Shown here: one piece after another, positions 42,912 to 55,942 of the stretch | Numbering within the stretch: position 1 is the first letter of the stretch | Layout: each line of letters begins with the position of its first letter | From: Megachile rotundata | Taxonomy: Eukaryota > Arthropoda > Insecta > Hymenoptera > Megachilidae | Length of the DNA: 64,000 nt | Assembly: GCF_050947335.1 (NCBI RefSeq) | Contig: NW_027473475.1 | Location: 228,039-292,038, forward strand | Direction of reading: 5' to 3' | Made by a program: the position numbers and the translations under genes | Notes under the pieces: model-generated | Databases searched by the model: none | The model's input: only the letters and a program-made list of their open reading frames with translations | Told to the model about the DNA's origin: nothing

Positions 42912-43492
42912 GTTAATAATATGAGTTAGATTCATAATAATAAGAGTAATGAGTATAGTCATTATCGTTCTATCGATCATATAAGCATAATATGGCTAAT
43001 AATATGAGTTAGATTGATAATAATAAGAGTAATAAGTATAGTAATTGTCGTTCTATCGATCATATAAGCATAATATGGTTAATAATATGAGTTAGATTGA
43101 TAATAGTAAGAGTAATGAGTATAGTAGTTGTCGTTTTATCGATCACATAAGCATAATATGGCTAATAATATGAGTTAGATTGATAATAATAAGAGTAATA
43201 AGTACAGCAATTGTAGTTCTATCGATCATATTTGCATAATATGGTTAATAATATGAGTTAGATTGATAGCAGTGAGTGTAATAAGTATAGTAATTGTCGC
43301 ACCATCGATCATATAAACATAATATGGCTAATAATATGAGTTAGATTGATAATGATAAGAGTAATAAGTATAGTAATTGTCGTTCTATCGATCATATATG
43401 CATAGTATGTCTAATAATATGAGTTAGATTGATAATAATAAGAGTAATAAGTATAGTAATTGTCGTTATATCGATCACATAAGCATAATATG

Positions 43493-45982
43493 GCTAATAA
43501 TACGAGTTAGATTGATAATAATAAGAGTAATAAGTATAGTCATTGTCGTTCTATCGATCATATAAGCATAATATGGCTAATAATATGAGTTAGATTGATA
43601 ATAATAAGAGTAATAAGTATAGTAATTGTAGTTCTATCGATCATATCTGCATAATATTGCTAATAATATGGGTTAGATTGATAATGATAAGAGTAATAAG
43701 TATAGTAATTGTCGTTCTATCGATCATATAAGCATAATATGGCTAATAATATGAGTTAGATTGGTAATAATAAGAGTAATGAGTATAGTAATTGTCGTTC
43801 TATCGATCATATAAGCATAATATGGCTAATAATATGAGATAGACTCATAATTATAAGAGTAATGAGTATAGTAATTGTAGTTCTATCGATCATATCTGCA
43901 TAATATGGTTAATAATATGAGTTAGATTCATAATAATAAGAGTAATAAGTATATTAATTATCGTTCTACCGATCAAATAAGCACAATATGGCTAATAATA
44001 TGAGGTAGATAGATAACAATAAGAGTAAAAATTATAGTAATTGTCGTTCTATCGATCATATAAGCATAATATGGCTAATAATATGAGTTAGATTGATAAT
44101 AATAAGAGTAATACGTATAGTAATTGTAGTTCCATCGATCATATCTGCATAATATGGTTAATAATATGAGTTAGATTCATAATAATAAGAGTAATAAGTA
44201 TAGTAATTGTCGTTCGATCGATCACATAAGCATAATATGGCTAATAATATGAGTTAGACTGATAATAATAAGAGTAATAAGAATAGTAATTGTCGTTCTA
44301 TCGATCATTTAAGCATAATTTGGCTAATAATATGAGTTAGGTTGATAAAAATAGGAATAATATGTATAGTAATTGTCGTTCTGTCAATCATATAAGCATA
44401 ATATGGATAATAATATGAGTTAGATTGATAATAATAACAGTAATGAGTATAGTCATTATCGTTCTATCGATCATATAAGCATAATATGGCTAATAATATG
44501 AGTTAGATTGATAATAATAAGAGTAATAAGTATAGTAATTGTCGTTCTATCGATCACATAAGCATAATATGGCTAATAATATGAGTTAGATTGATAAAAA
44601 TTAGAATAATAAGTATAGTAATTGCCGTCCTATCGATCAAATACGCATAATATGGCTAATAATGTGAGATAGATTGATAATAATAAGAGTAATGAGTATA
44701 GTAATTGTAGTTCTATCGATCATATCTGCATAACATGGTTAATAATATGAGTTAGATTCATAATAATAAGAGTAATAAGTATAGTAATTGTCGTTCTGTC
44801 GATCACATAAGCATAATATGGCTATTAATATGAGTTAGATTGATAATAGTAAGAGTAATAAGTATAGTAATTGTCGTTCTATCGATCATATAAGCATAAT
44901 ATGGCTAAGAATATGAGTTAGATTGATAATAATAAGAGTAATGAGTATAGTAATTGTAGTTCTATCGATCATATCTGCATAATATGGTTAATAATATGAG
45001 TTAGATTCATAATAATAAGAGTAATAAGTATAGTAGTTGTCGTCCTATCGATCATATCTGCATAATATGGCTAATAATATGAGTTAGATTGATAATGATA
45101 AGAGTAATAAGTATAGTAATTGTCGTCCTATCGATCATATAAGCATAATATGGCTAATAATACGAGCTAGATTGATAATAATAAGAGTAATAAGTATAGT
45201 AATTGTCGTTCTATCGATCATATAAGCATAATATGGCTAATAATATGAGTTAGATTGATAATAATAAGAGTAATAAGTATAGCAATTGTAGTTCTATCGA
45301 TCATATTTGCATAATATGGTTAATAATATGAGTTAGATTGATAGCAGTGAGTGTAATAAGTATAGTAATTGTCGCACCATCGATCATATCAGCATAATAT
45401 GGCTAATAATATGAGTTAGATTGATAATGATAGGAGTAATAAGTATAGTAATTGTCGTTCTATCGATCGCATAAGCATAATATGGCTAATAATACGAGTT
45501 AGATTGATACTAATAAGAGTAATAAGTATAGTAATTGTCGTTCTATCGATTATATTTGAATAATATGGTTAATAATATGAGTTAGATTGATAGCAGTGAG
45601 TGTAATAAGTATAGTAACTGTCGTTCTATCGATCACATAAGCATAATATGGCTAATAATACGAGTTAGACTGATAATAATAAGAGAAATAAGTATAGTAA
45701 TTGTCGTTCTATCGATCATATTTGCATAATATGATTATTAATATGAGTTAGATTGATAGCAGTGAGTGTAATAAATATAGAAATTGCCGTCCTATCGATC
45801 ATATAAGCATAAAATGGCTAATAATATGAGTTAGATTGATAATGATAAGAGTAACAAGTACAGTAATTGTCGTTCTATCGAACATATAAGCATAGTATGT
45901 CTAATAATATGAATTAGATTGATAATAATAAGAGTAATAAGTATAGTCATTGTCGTTCTATCGATCATATAAGCATAATATG
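43493..45982 (+). repeat. 30-monomer third copy of the 37683 block
   Basis: This is the full-length partner of 37683-40172. Differences include agactcataattat near 43840, an aatgtgagat change near 44662 and gatactaataag near 45507. Its right end overlaps the left copy of the 1,162-bp tandem duplication starting at 45734. Confidence 0.87.
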
Positions 45983-46895
45983 GCTAATAATATGAGTTAG
46001 ATTGATAATAATAAGAGTAATAAGTATAGTAATTGTAGTTCTATCGATCATATCTGCATAATATGGCTAATAATATGAGTTAGATTGATATTAATAAGTG
46101 TAATAAGTATAGTAATTGTCGTTCTATCGATCACATAAGCATAATATGGCTAATAATATGAGTTAGATTGATAATAATAAGAGTAATTAGTATAGTAATT
46201 GTCGTCCTATCGATCATATAAGCATAATATGGCTAATAATATGGGTTAGATTGATAATGATAAGAGTAATAAGTATAGTAATTGTCGTTCAATCGATCAT
46301 ATTTGCATAATATGGTTAGTAGTATGAGTTAGAATGATAACAGTGAGTGTAATAAGTATAGTAATTGTCGTTCTGTCGATCATATAAGCATAATATGGCT
46401 AATAATATGAGTTAGATTGATAATAATAAGAGTAATAAGTATAGCAATTGTAGTTCTATCGATCATATTTGCATAATATGGTTAATAATATGAGTTAGAT
46501 TGATAGCAGCGAGTGTAATAAGTATAGTAATTGTCGCACCATCGATCATATCAGCATAATATGGCTAATAATATGAGTTAGATTGATAATGATAGGAGTA
46601 ATAAGTATAGTAATTGTCGTTCTATCGATCACATAAGCATAATATGGCTAATAATACGAGTTAGATTGATAATAATAAGAGTAATAAGTATAGTAATTGT
46701 CGTTCTATCGATTATATTTGCATAATATGGTTAATAATATGAGTTAGATTGATAGCAGTGAGTGTAATAAGTATAGTAACTGTCGTTCTATCGATCACAT
46801 AAGCATAATATGGCTAATAATACGAGTTAGACTGATAATAATAAGAGAAATAAGTATAGTAATTGTCGTTCTATCGATCATATTTGCATAATATG
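45734..46895 (+). repeat. 14-monomer tandem duplication, first copy (1,162 bp)
   Basis: This copy is directly followed by its partner, 46896-48057. Both begin with tgattattaatatgag and the aaattgccgtcc and cataaaatgg monomer, and both carry the private gatagcagcgagtg change (46502 and 47664). That shared change indicates a young event. Confidence 0.9.
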
Positions 46896-48057
46896 ATTAT
46901 TAATATGAGTTAGATTGATAGCAGTGAGTGTAATAAATATAGAAATTGCCGTCCTATCGATCATATAAGCATAAAATGGCTAATAATATGAGTTAGATTG
47001 ATAATGATAAGAGTAACAAGTACAGTAATTGTCGTTCTATCGAACATATAAGCATAGTATGTCTAATAATATGAATTAGATTGATAATAATAAGAGTAAT
47101 AAGTATAGTCATTGTCGTTCTATCGATCATATAAGCATAATATGGCTAATAATATGAGTTAGATTGATAATAATAAGAGTAATAAGTATAGTAATTGTAG
47201 TTCTATCGATCATATCTGCATAATATGGCTAATAATATGAGTTAGATTGATATTAATAAGTGTAATAAGTATAGTAATTGTCGTTCTATCGATCACATAA
47301 GCATAATATGGCTAATAATATGAGTTAGATTGATAATAATAAGAGTAATTAGTATAGTAATTGTCGTCCTATCGATCATATAAGCATAATATGGCTAATA
47401 ATATGGGTTAGATTGATAATGATAAGAGTAATAAGTATAGTAATTGTCGTTCAATCGATCATATTTGCATAATATGGTTAGTAGTATGAGTTAGAATGAT
47501 AACAGTGAGTGTAATAAGTATAGTAATTGTCGTTCTGTCGATCATATAAGCATAATATGGCTAATAATATGAGTTAGATTGATAATAATAAGAGTAATAA
47601 GTATAGCAATTGTAGTTCTATCGATCATATTTGCATAATATGGTTAATAATATGAGTTAGATTGATAGCAGCGAGTGTAATAAGTATAGTAATTGTCGCA
47701 CCATCGATCATATCAGCATAATATGGCTAATAATATGAGTTAGATTGATAATGATAGGAGTAATAAGTATAGTAATTGTCGTTCTATCGATCACATAAGC
47801 ATAATATGGCTAATAATACGAGTTAGATTGATAATAATAAGAGTAATAAGTATAGTAATTGTCGTTCTATCGATTATATTTGCATAATATGGTTAGTAGT
47901 ATGAGTTAGAATGATAGCAGTGAGTGTAATAAGTATAGTAACTGTCGTTCTATCGATCACATAAGCATAATATGGCTAATAATACGAGTTAGACTGATAA
48001 TAATAAGAGAAATAAGTATCGTAATTGTCGTTCTATCGATCATATTTGCATAATATG
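46896..48057 (+). repeat. 14-monomer tandem duplication, second copy (1,162 bp)
   Basis: This is the partner of 45734-46895. Near its right end it differs: gttagtagtatgag with agaatgatagcag (47892) replaces gttaataatatgag with gattgatagcag, and gtatcgtaattg replaces gtatagtaattg. The changed monomers are the ones that open the following large HOR units, so the junction may be a mixed or converted stretch. Confidence 0.87.
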
Positions 48058-49136
48058 ATTATTAATATGAGTTAGATTGATAATAATAAGAGTAATGAGT
48101 ATAGTCATTATCGTTCTATCGATCATATAAGCATAATATGGGTAATAATATGAGTTAGATTGATAATAATAAGAGTAATAAGTATAGTAATTGTCGTTCT
48201 ATCGATCATATAAGCATAATATGGTTAATAATATGAGTTAGATTGATAATAGTAAGAGTAATGAGTATAGTAGTTGTCGTTCTATCGATCACATAAGCAT
48301 AATATGGCTAATAATATGAGTTAGATTGATAATAATAAGAGTAATAAGTACAGCAATTGTAGTTCTATCGATCATATTTGCATAATATGGTTAATAATAT
48401 GAGTTAGATTGATAGCAGTGAGTGTAATAAGTATAGTAATTGTCGCACCATCGATCATATAAACATAATATGGCTAATAATATGAGTTAGATTGATAATG
48501 ATAAGAGTAATAAGTATAGTAATTGTCGTTCTATCGATCATATATGCATAGTATGTCTAATAATATGAGTTAGATTGATAATAATAAGAGTAATAAGTAT
48601 AGTAATTGTCGTTATATCGATCACATAAGCATAATATGGCTAATAATATGAGTTAGATTGATAATAATAAGAGAAATAAGTATAGTAATTGTCGTTCTAT
48701 CGATCACATAAGCATAATATGGCTAATAATACGAGTTAGATTGATAATAATAAGAGTAATAAGTATAGTAATTGTCGTTCTATCGATCATATAAGCATAA
48801 TATGGCTAATAATATGAGTTAGTTTGATAATGATAAGAGTAATGAGCATAGTAATTGTCGGTCTATCGATCATATAAGCATGATATGGCTAATAATATGA
48901 GTTAGATTGATAATGTTAAGAGTAATAAGTATAGTAATTGTCGTCCTATCGATCATATAATCATGATATGGCTAATAATATGAGTTAGATTGATAATGAT
49001 AAGAGTAATAAGTATAGTAATTGTCGTTCTATCGATCATATAAGCATAATATGGCTAATAATATGAGTTAGATTGATAATAATAAGAGTAATACGTATAG
49101 TAATTGTAGTTCCATCGATCATATCTGCATAATATG
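47892..49136 (+). repeat. Short leading unit of the right-hand HOR (15 monomers)
   Basis: This unit opens with the gttagtagtatgag / agaatgatagcag / taactgtcg monomer that also opens each following large unit. It has the next monomers in the same order up to the gtcggtc and gataatgttaag types, then ends with the atacgtatag / gttccatcg monomer. At 1,245 bp it is much shorter than the later units and may be a truncated founder or a deletion product. Confidence 0.8.
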
Positions 49137-52100
49137 GTTAGTAGTATGAGTTAGAATGATAGCAGTGAGTGTAATAAGTATAGTAACTGTCGTTCTATCG
49201 ATCACATAAGCATAATATGGCTAATAATACGAGTTAGACTGATAATAATAAGAGAAATAAGTATCGTAATTGTCGTTCTATCGATCATATTTGCATAATA
49301 TGATTATTAATATGAGTTAGATTGATAATAATAAGAGTAATGAGTATAGTCATTATCGTTCTATCGATCATATAAGCATAATATGGCTAATAATATGAGT
49401 TAGATTGATAATAATAAGAGTAATAAGTATAGTAATTGTCGTTCTATCGATCATATAAGCATAATATGGTTAATAATATGAGTTAGATTGATAATAGTAA
49501 GAGTAATGAGTATAGTAGTTGTCGTTCTATCGATCACATAAGCATAATATGGCTAATAATATGAGTTAGATTGATAATAATAAGAGTAATAAGTACAGCA
49601 ATTGTAGTTCTATCGATCATATTTGCATAATATGGTTAATAATATGAGTTAGATTGATAGCAGTGAGTGTAATAAGTATAGTAATTGTCGCACCATCGAT
49701 CATATAAACATAATATGGCTAATAATATGAGTTAGATTGATAATGATAAGAGTAATAAGTATAGTAATTGTCGTTCTATCGATCATATATGCATAGTATG
49801 TCTAATAATATGAGTTAGATTGATAATAATAAGAGTAATAAGTATAGTAATTGTCGTTATATCGATCACATAAGCATAATATGGCTAATAATATGAGTTA
49901 GATTGATAATAATAAGAGAAATATGTATAGTAATTGTCGTTCTATCGATCACATAAGCATAATATGGCTAATAATACGAGTTAGATTGATAATAATAAGA
50001 GTAATAAGTATAGTAATTGTCGTTCTATCGATCATATAAGCATAATATGGCTAATAATATGAGTTAGTTTGATAATGATAAGAGTAATGAGCATAGTAAT
50101 TGTCGTTCTATCGATCATATATGCATAGTATGTCTAATAATATGAGTTAGATTGATAATAATAAGAGTAATAAGTATAGTAATTGTCGTTATATCGATCA
50201 CATAAGCATAATATGGCTAATAATATGAGTTAGATTGATAATAATAAGAGAAATATGTATAGTAATTGTCGTTCTATCGATCACATAAGCATAATATGGC
50301 TAATAATATGAGTTAGATTGATATTAATAAGTGTAATAAGTATAGTAATTGTCGTTCTATCGATCACATAAGCATAATATGGCTAATAATATTAGTTAGA
50401 TTGATAATAATAAGAGTAATAAGTAGAGTAATTGTCGTCCTATCGATCATATAAGCATAATATGGCTAATAATATGGGTTAGATTGATAATGATAAGAGT
50501 AATAAGTATAGTAATTGTGGTTCAATCGATCATATTTGCATAATATGGTTAGTAGTATGAGTTAGAATGATAACAGTGAGTGTAATAAGTATAGTAATTG
50601 TCGTTCTGTCGATCATATAAGCATAATATGGCTAATAGTATGAGATAGATTCATAATTATAAGAGTAATGAGTATAGTAATTGTAGTTCTATCGATCATA
50701 TCTGCATAATATGGTTAATAATATGAGTTAGATTCATAATAATAAGAGTAATAAGTATATTAATTATCGTTCTACCGATAAAATAAGCATAATATGGCTA
50801 ATAATATGAGGTAGATAGATAACAATAAGAGTAAAAATTATAGTAATTGTCGTTCTATCGATCATATAAGCATAATATGGCTAATAATATGAGTTAGATT
50901 GATAATAATAAGAGTAATACGTATAGTAATTGTAGTTCCATCGATCATATCTGCATAATATGGTTAATAATATGAGTTAGATTCATAATAATAAGAGTAA
51001 TAAGTATAGTAATTGTCGTTCTGTCGATCACATAAGCATAATATGGCTATTAATATGAGTTAGATTGATAATAGTAAGAGTAATAAGTATAGTAATTGTC
51101 GTTCTATCGATCATATAAGCATAATATGGCTAAGAATATGAGTTAGATTGATAATAATAAGAGTAATGAGTATAGTAATTGTAGTTCTATCGATCATATT
51201 TGCATAATATGGTTAATAATATGAGTTAGATTCATAATAGTAAGAGTAATAAGTATAGTAATTGTCGTCCTATCGATCATATCTGCATAATATGGCTAAT
51301 AATATGAGTTAGATTGATAATGATAAGAGTAATAAGTATAGTAATTGTCGTCCTATCGATCATATCTGCATAATTTGGTTAATAATATGAGTTGGATTGA
51401 TAATATTGAGTGTAATAAGTATAGTAATTGTCGCACCATCGATCATATAAGCATAATATGGCTAATAATATGAGTTAGATTGATAATGATAAGAGTAATA
51501 AGTATAGTAATTGTCGTCGTATCGATCATATAAGCATAATATGGCTAATAATACGAGTTAGATTGATAATAATAAGAGTAATAAGTATAGTAATTGTCGT
51601 TCTATCGATCATATAAGCATAATATGGCTAATAATATGAGTTAGATTGATAATAATAAGAGTAATAAGTATAGCAATTGTAGTTCTATCGATCATATTTG
51701 CATAATATGGTTAATAATATGAGTTAGATTGATAGCAGTGAGTGTAATAAGTATAGTAATTGTCGCACCATCGATCATATCAGCATAATATGGCTAATAA
51801 TATGAGTTAGATTGATAATGATAGGAGTAATAAGTATAGTAATTGTCGTTCTATCGATCGCATAAGCATAATATGGCTAATAATACGAGTTAGATTGATA
51901 ATAATAAGAGTAATAAGTATAGTAATTGTCGTTCTATCGATTATATTTGAATAATATGGTTAATAATATGAGTTAGATTGATAGCAGTGAGTGTAATAAG
52001 TATAGTAACTGTCGTTCTATCGATCACATAAGCATAATATGGCTAATAATACGAGTTAGACTGATAATAATAAGAGAAATAAGTATAGTAATTGTCGTTC

Positions 52101-52456
52101 TATCGATCATATTTGCATAATATGATTATTAATATGAGTTAGATTGATAGCAGTGAGTGTAATAAATATAGAAATTGCCGTCCTATCGATCATATAAGCA
52201 TAAAATGGCTAATAATATGAGTTAGATTGATAATGATAAGAGTAACAAGTACAGTAATTGTCGTTCTATCGAACATATAAGCATAATATGGCTAATAATA
52301 TGAGTTAGATTGATAATAATAAGAGTAATACGTATAGTAATTGTAGTTCCATCGATCATATCTGCATAATATGGTTAATAATATGAGTTAGATTGATAAT
52401 AATAAGAGTAATACGTATAGTAATTGTAGTTCCATCGATCATATCTGCATAATATG
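49137..52456 (+). repeat. Large HOR unit 1 (40 monomers, 3,320 bp)
   Basis: The unit opens with the gttagtagtatgag monomer. It continues through gtcgcaccatcg, tatgtctaat, ttatatcgatc, ataatattagttag with gtagagtaattg (near 50389), the marker monomer (50797), gagttggattg (near 51388), gtcgtcgtatcg (51513) and cataaaatgg (near 52200). It ends with two adjacent atacgtatag monomers (52291 and 52374) that differ mainly in gct against gtt at the start, a single-monomer duplication. Confidence 0.85.
49386..49468 (+). repeat. Canonical 83-bp monomer (representative copy)
   Basis: This copy matches the consensus I derived by eye. Composition is A34 T29 G14 C6, or 24% GC. Within the monomer, positions 4-19 (aataatatgagttaga) and about 36-54 (ending in tatagtaattgt) are strongly conserved across the array. 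Variable segments lie near positions 20-35, 55-62 and 68-75. The palindrome atcgat (a ClaI recognition sequence) sits at positions 61-66, inside ctatcgatca. C occurs only at positions 2, 55, 59, 63, 67 and 75. There is no run of three identical bases. An identical copy lies at 52706-52788. The choice of monomer start is arbitrary and follows the window edge. Confidence 0.9.
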
Positions 52457-55400
52457 GTTAGTAGTATGAGTTAGAATGATAGCAGTGAGTGTAATAAGTA
52501 TAGTAACTGTCGTTCTATCGATCACATAAGCATAATATGGCTAATAATACGAGTTAGACTGATAATAATAAGAGAAATAAGTATCGTAATTGTCGTTCTA
52601 TCGATCATATTTGCATAATATGATTATTAATATGAGTTAGATTGATAATAATAAGAGTAATGAGTATAGTCATTATCGTTCTATCGATCATATAAGCATA
52701 ATATGGCTAATAATATGAGTTAGATTGATAATAATAAGAGTAATAAGTATAGTAATTGTCGTTCTATCGATCATATAAGCATAATATGGTTAATAATATG
52801 AGTTAGATTGATAATAGTAAGAGTAATGAGTATAGTAGTTGTCGTTCTATCGATCACATAAGCATAATATGGCTGATAATATGAGTTAGATTGATAATAA
52901 TAAGAGTAATAAGTACAGCAATTGTAGTTCTATCGATCATATTTGCATAATATGGTTAATAATATGAGTTGGATTGATAGCAGTGAGTGTAATAAGTATA
53001 GTAATTGTCGCACCATCGATCATATAAACATAATATGGCTAATAATATGAGTTAGATTGATAATGATAAGAGTAATAAGTATAGTAATTGTCGTTCTATC
53101 GATCATATATGCATAGTATGTCTAATAATATGAGTTAGATTGATAATAATAAGAGTAATAAGTATAGTAATTGTCGTTATATCGATCACATAAGCATAAT
53201 ATGGCTAATAATATGAGTTAGATTGATAATAATAAGAGAAATATGTATAGTAATTGTCGTTCTATCGATCACATAAGCATAATATGGCTAATAATACGAG
53301 TTAGATTGATAATAATAAGAGTAATAAGTATAGTAATTGTCGTTCTATCGATCATATAAGCATAATATGGCTAATAATATGAGTTAGTTTGATAATGATA
53401 AGAGTAATGAGCATAGTAATTGTCGTTCTATCGATCATATATGCATAGTATGTCTAATAATATGAGTTAGATTGATAATAATAAGAGTAATAAGTATAGT
53501 AATTGTCGTTATATCGATCACATAAGCATAATATGGCTAATAATATGAGTTAGATTGATAATAATAAGAGAAATATGTATAGTAATTGTCGTTCTATCGA
53601 TCACATAAGCATAATATGGCTAATAATATGAGTTAGATTGATATTAATAAGTGTAATAAGTATAGTAATTGTCGTTCTATCGATCACATAAGCATAATAT
53701 GGCTAATAATATTAGTTAGATTGATAATAATAAGAGTAATAAGTAGAGTAATTGTCGTCCTATCGATCATATAAGCATAATATGGCTAATAATATGGGTT
53801 AGATTGATAATGATAAGAGTAATAAGTATAGTAATTGTGGTTCAATCGATCATATTTGCATAATATGGTTAGTAGTATGAGTTAGAATGATAGCAGTGAG
53901 TGTAATAAGTATAGTAATTGTCGTTCTGTCGATCATATAAGCATAATATGGCTAATAGTATGAGATAGATTCATAATTATAAGAGTAATGAGTATAGTAA
54001 TTGTAGTTCTATCGATCATATCTGCATAATATGGTTAATAATATGAGTTAGATTCATAATAATAAGAGTAATAAGTATATTAATTATCGTTCTACCGATA
54101 AAATAAGCACAATATGGCTAATAATATGAGGTAGATAGATAACAATAAGAGTAAAAATTATAGTAATTGTCGTTCTATCGATCATATAAGCATAATATGG
54201 CTAATAATATGAGTTAGATTGATAATAATAAGAGTAATACGTATAGTAATTGTAGTTCCATCGATCATATCTGCATAATATGGTTAATAATATGAGTTAG
54301 ATTCATAATAATAAGAGTAATAAGTATAGTAATTGTCGTTCTGTCGATCACATAAGCATAATATGGCTATTAATATGAGTTAGATTGATAATAGTAAGAG
54401 TAATAAGTATAGTAATTGTCGTTCTATCGATCATATAAGCATAATATGGCTAAGAATATGAGTTAGATTGATAATAATAAGAGTAATGAGTATAGTAATT
54501 GTAGTTCTATCGATCATATTTGCATAATATGGTTAATAATATGAGTTAGATTCATAATAATAAGAGTAGTAAGTATAGTAGTTGTCGTCCTATCGATCAT
54601 ATCTGCATAATATGGCTAATAATACGAGTTAGATTGATAATGATAGGAGTAATAAGTATAGTAATTGTCGTTCTATCGATCGCATAAGCATAATATGGCT
54701 AATAATACGAGTTAGATTGATAATAATAAGAGTAATAAGTATAGTAATTGTCGTTCTATCGATTATATTTGAATAATATGGTTAATAATATGAGTTAGAT
54801 TGATAGCAGTGAGTGTAATAAGTATAGTAACTGTCGTTCTATCGATCACATAAGCATAATATGGCTAATAATACGAGTTAGACTGATAATAATAAGAGAA
54901 ATAAGTATAGTAATTGTCGTTCTATCGATCATATTTGCATAATACGATTATTAATATGAGTTAGATTGATAGCAGTGAGTGTAATAAATATAGAAATTGC
55001 CGTCCTATCGATCATATAAGCATAAAATGGCTAATAATATGAGTTAGATTGATAATGATAAGAGTAACAAGTACAGTAATTGTCGTTCTATCGAACATAT
55101 AAGCATAGTATGTCTAATAATATGAATTAGATTGATAATAATAAGAGTAATAAGTATAGTAATTGTCGTTCTATCGATCATATAAGCATAATATGGCTAA
55201 TAATATGAGTTAGATTGATAATAATAAGAGTAATAAGTACAGCAATTGTAGTTCTATCGATCATATTTGCATAATATGGTTAATAATATGAGTTAGATTG
55301 ATAGCAGTGAGTGTAATAAGTATATTAATTGTCGCACCACCGATCATATAAGCATAATATGGCTAATAATATGAGTTAGATTGATAATGATAAGAGTAAT

Positions 55401-55942
55401 AAGTATAGTAATTGTCGTTCTATCGATCATATAAGCATAGTATGTCTAATAATATGAGTTAGATTGATAATAATAAGAGTAATAAGTATAGTAATTGTAG
55501 TTCTATCGATCATATTTGCATAATATGGTTAATAATATGAGTTAGATTCATAATAATAAGAGTAATAAGTATAGTAGTTGTCGTCCTATCGATCATATCT
55601 GCATAATATGGCTAATAATATGAGTTAGTTTGATAATGATAAGAGTAATGAGCATAGTAATTGTCGTCCTATCGATCATATAAGCATAATATGGCTAATA
55701 ATATGAGTTAGATTGATAATGTTAAGAGTAATAAGTATAGTAATTGTCGTCCTATCGATCATATAAGCATGATATGGCTAATAATATGAGTTAGATTGAT
55801 AATGATAAGAGTAATAAGTATAGTAATTGTCGTTCTATCGATCATATAAGCATAATATGGCTAATAATATGAGTTAGATTGATAATAATAAGAGTAATAC
55901 GTATAGTAATTGTAGTTCCATCGATCATATCTGCATAATATG
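52457..55942 (+). repeat. Large HOR unit 2 (42 monomers, 3,486 bp)
   Basis: The left half follows unit 1 at an offset of exactly 3,320 bp, including ataatattagttag near 53709 and the marker monomer at 54117. The right half differs: it lacks the gagttggattg and gtcgtcgtatcg monomers, has the rare agagtagtaag near 54564, and has extra monomers with gtcgcaccaccgatc near 55334. Confidence 0.83.
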
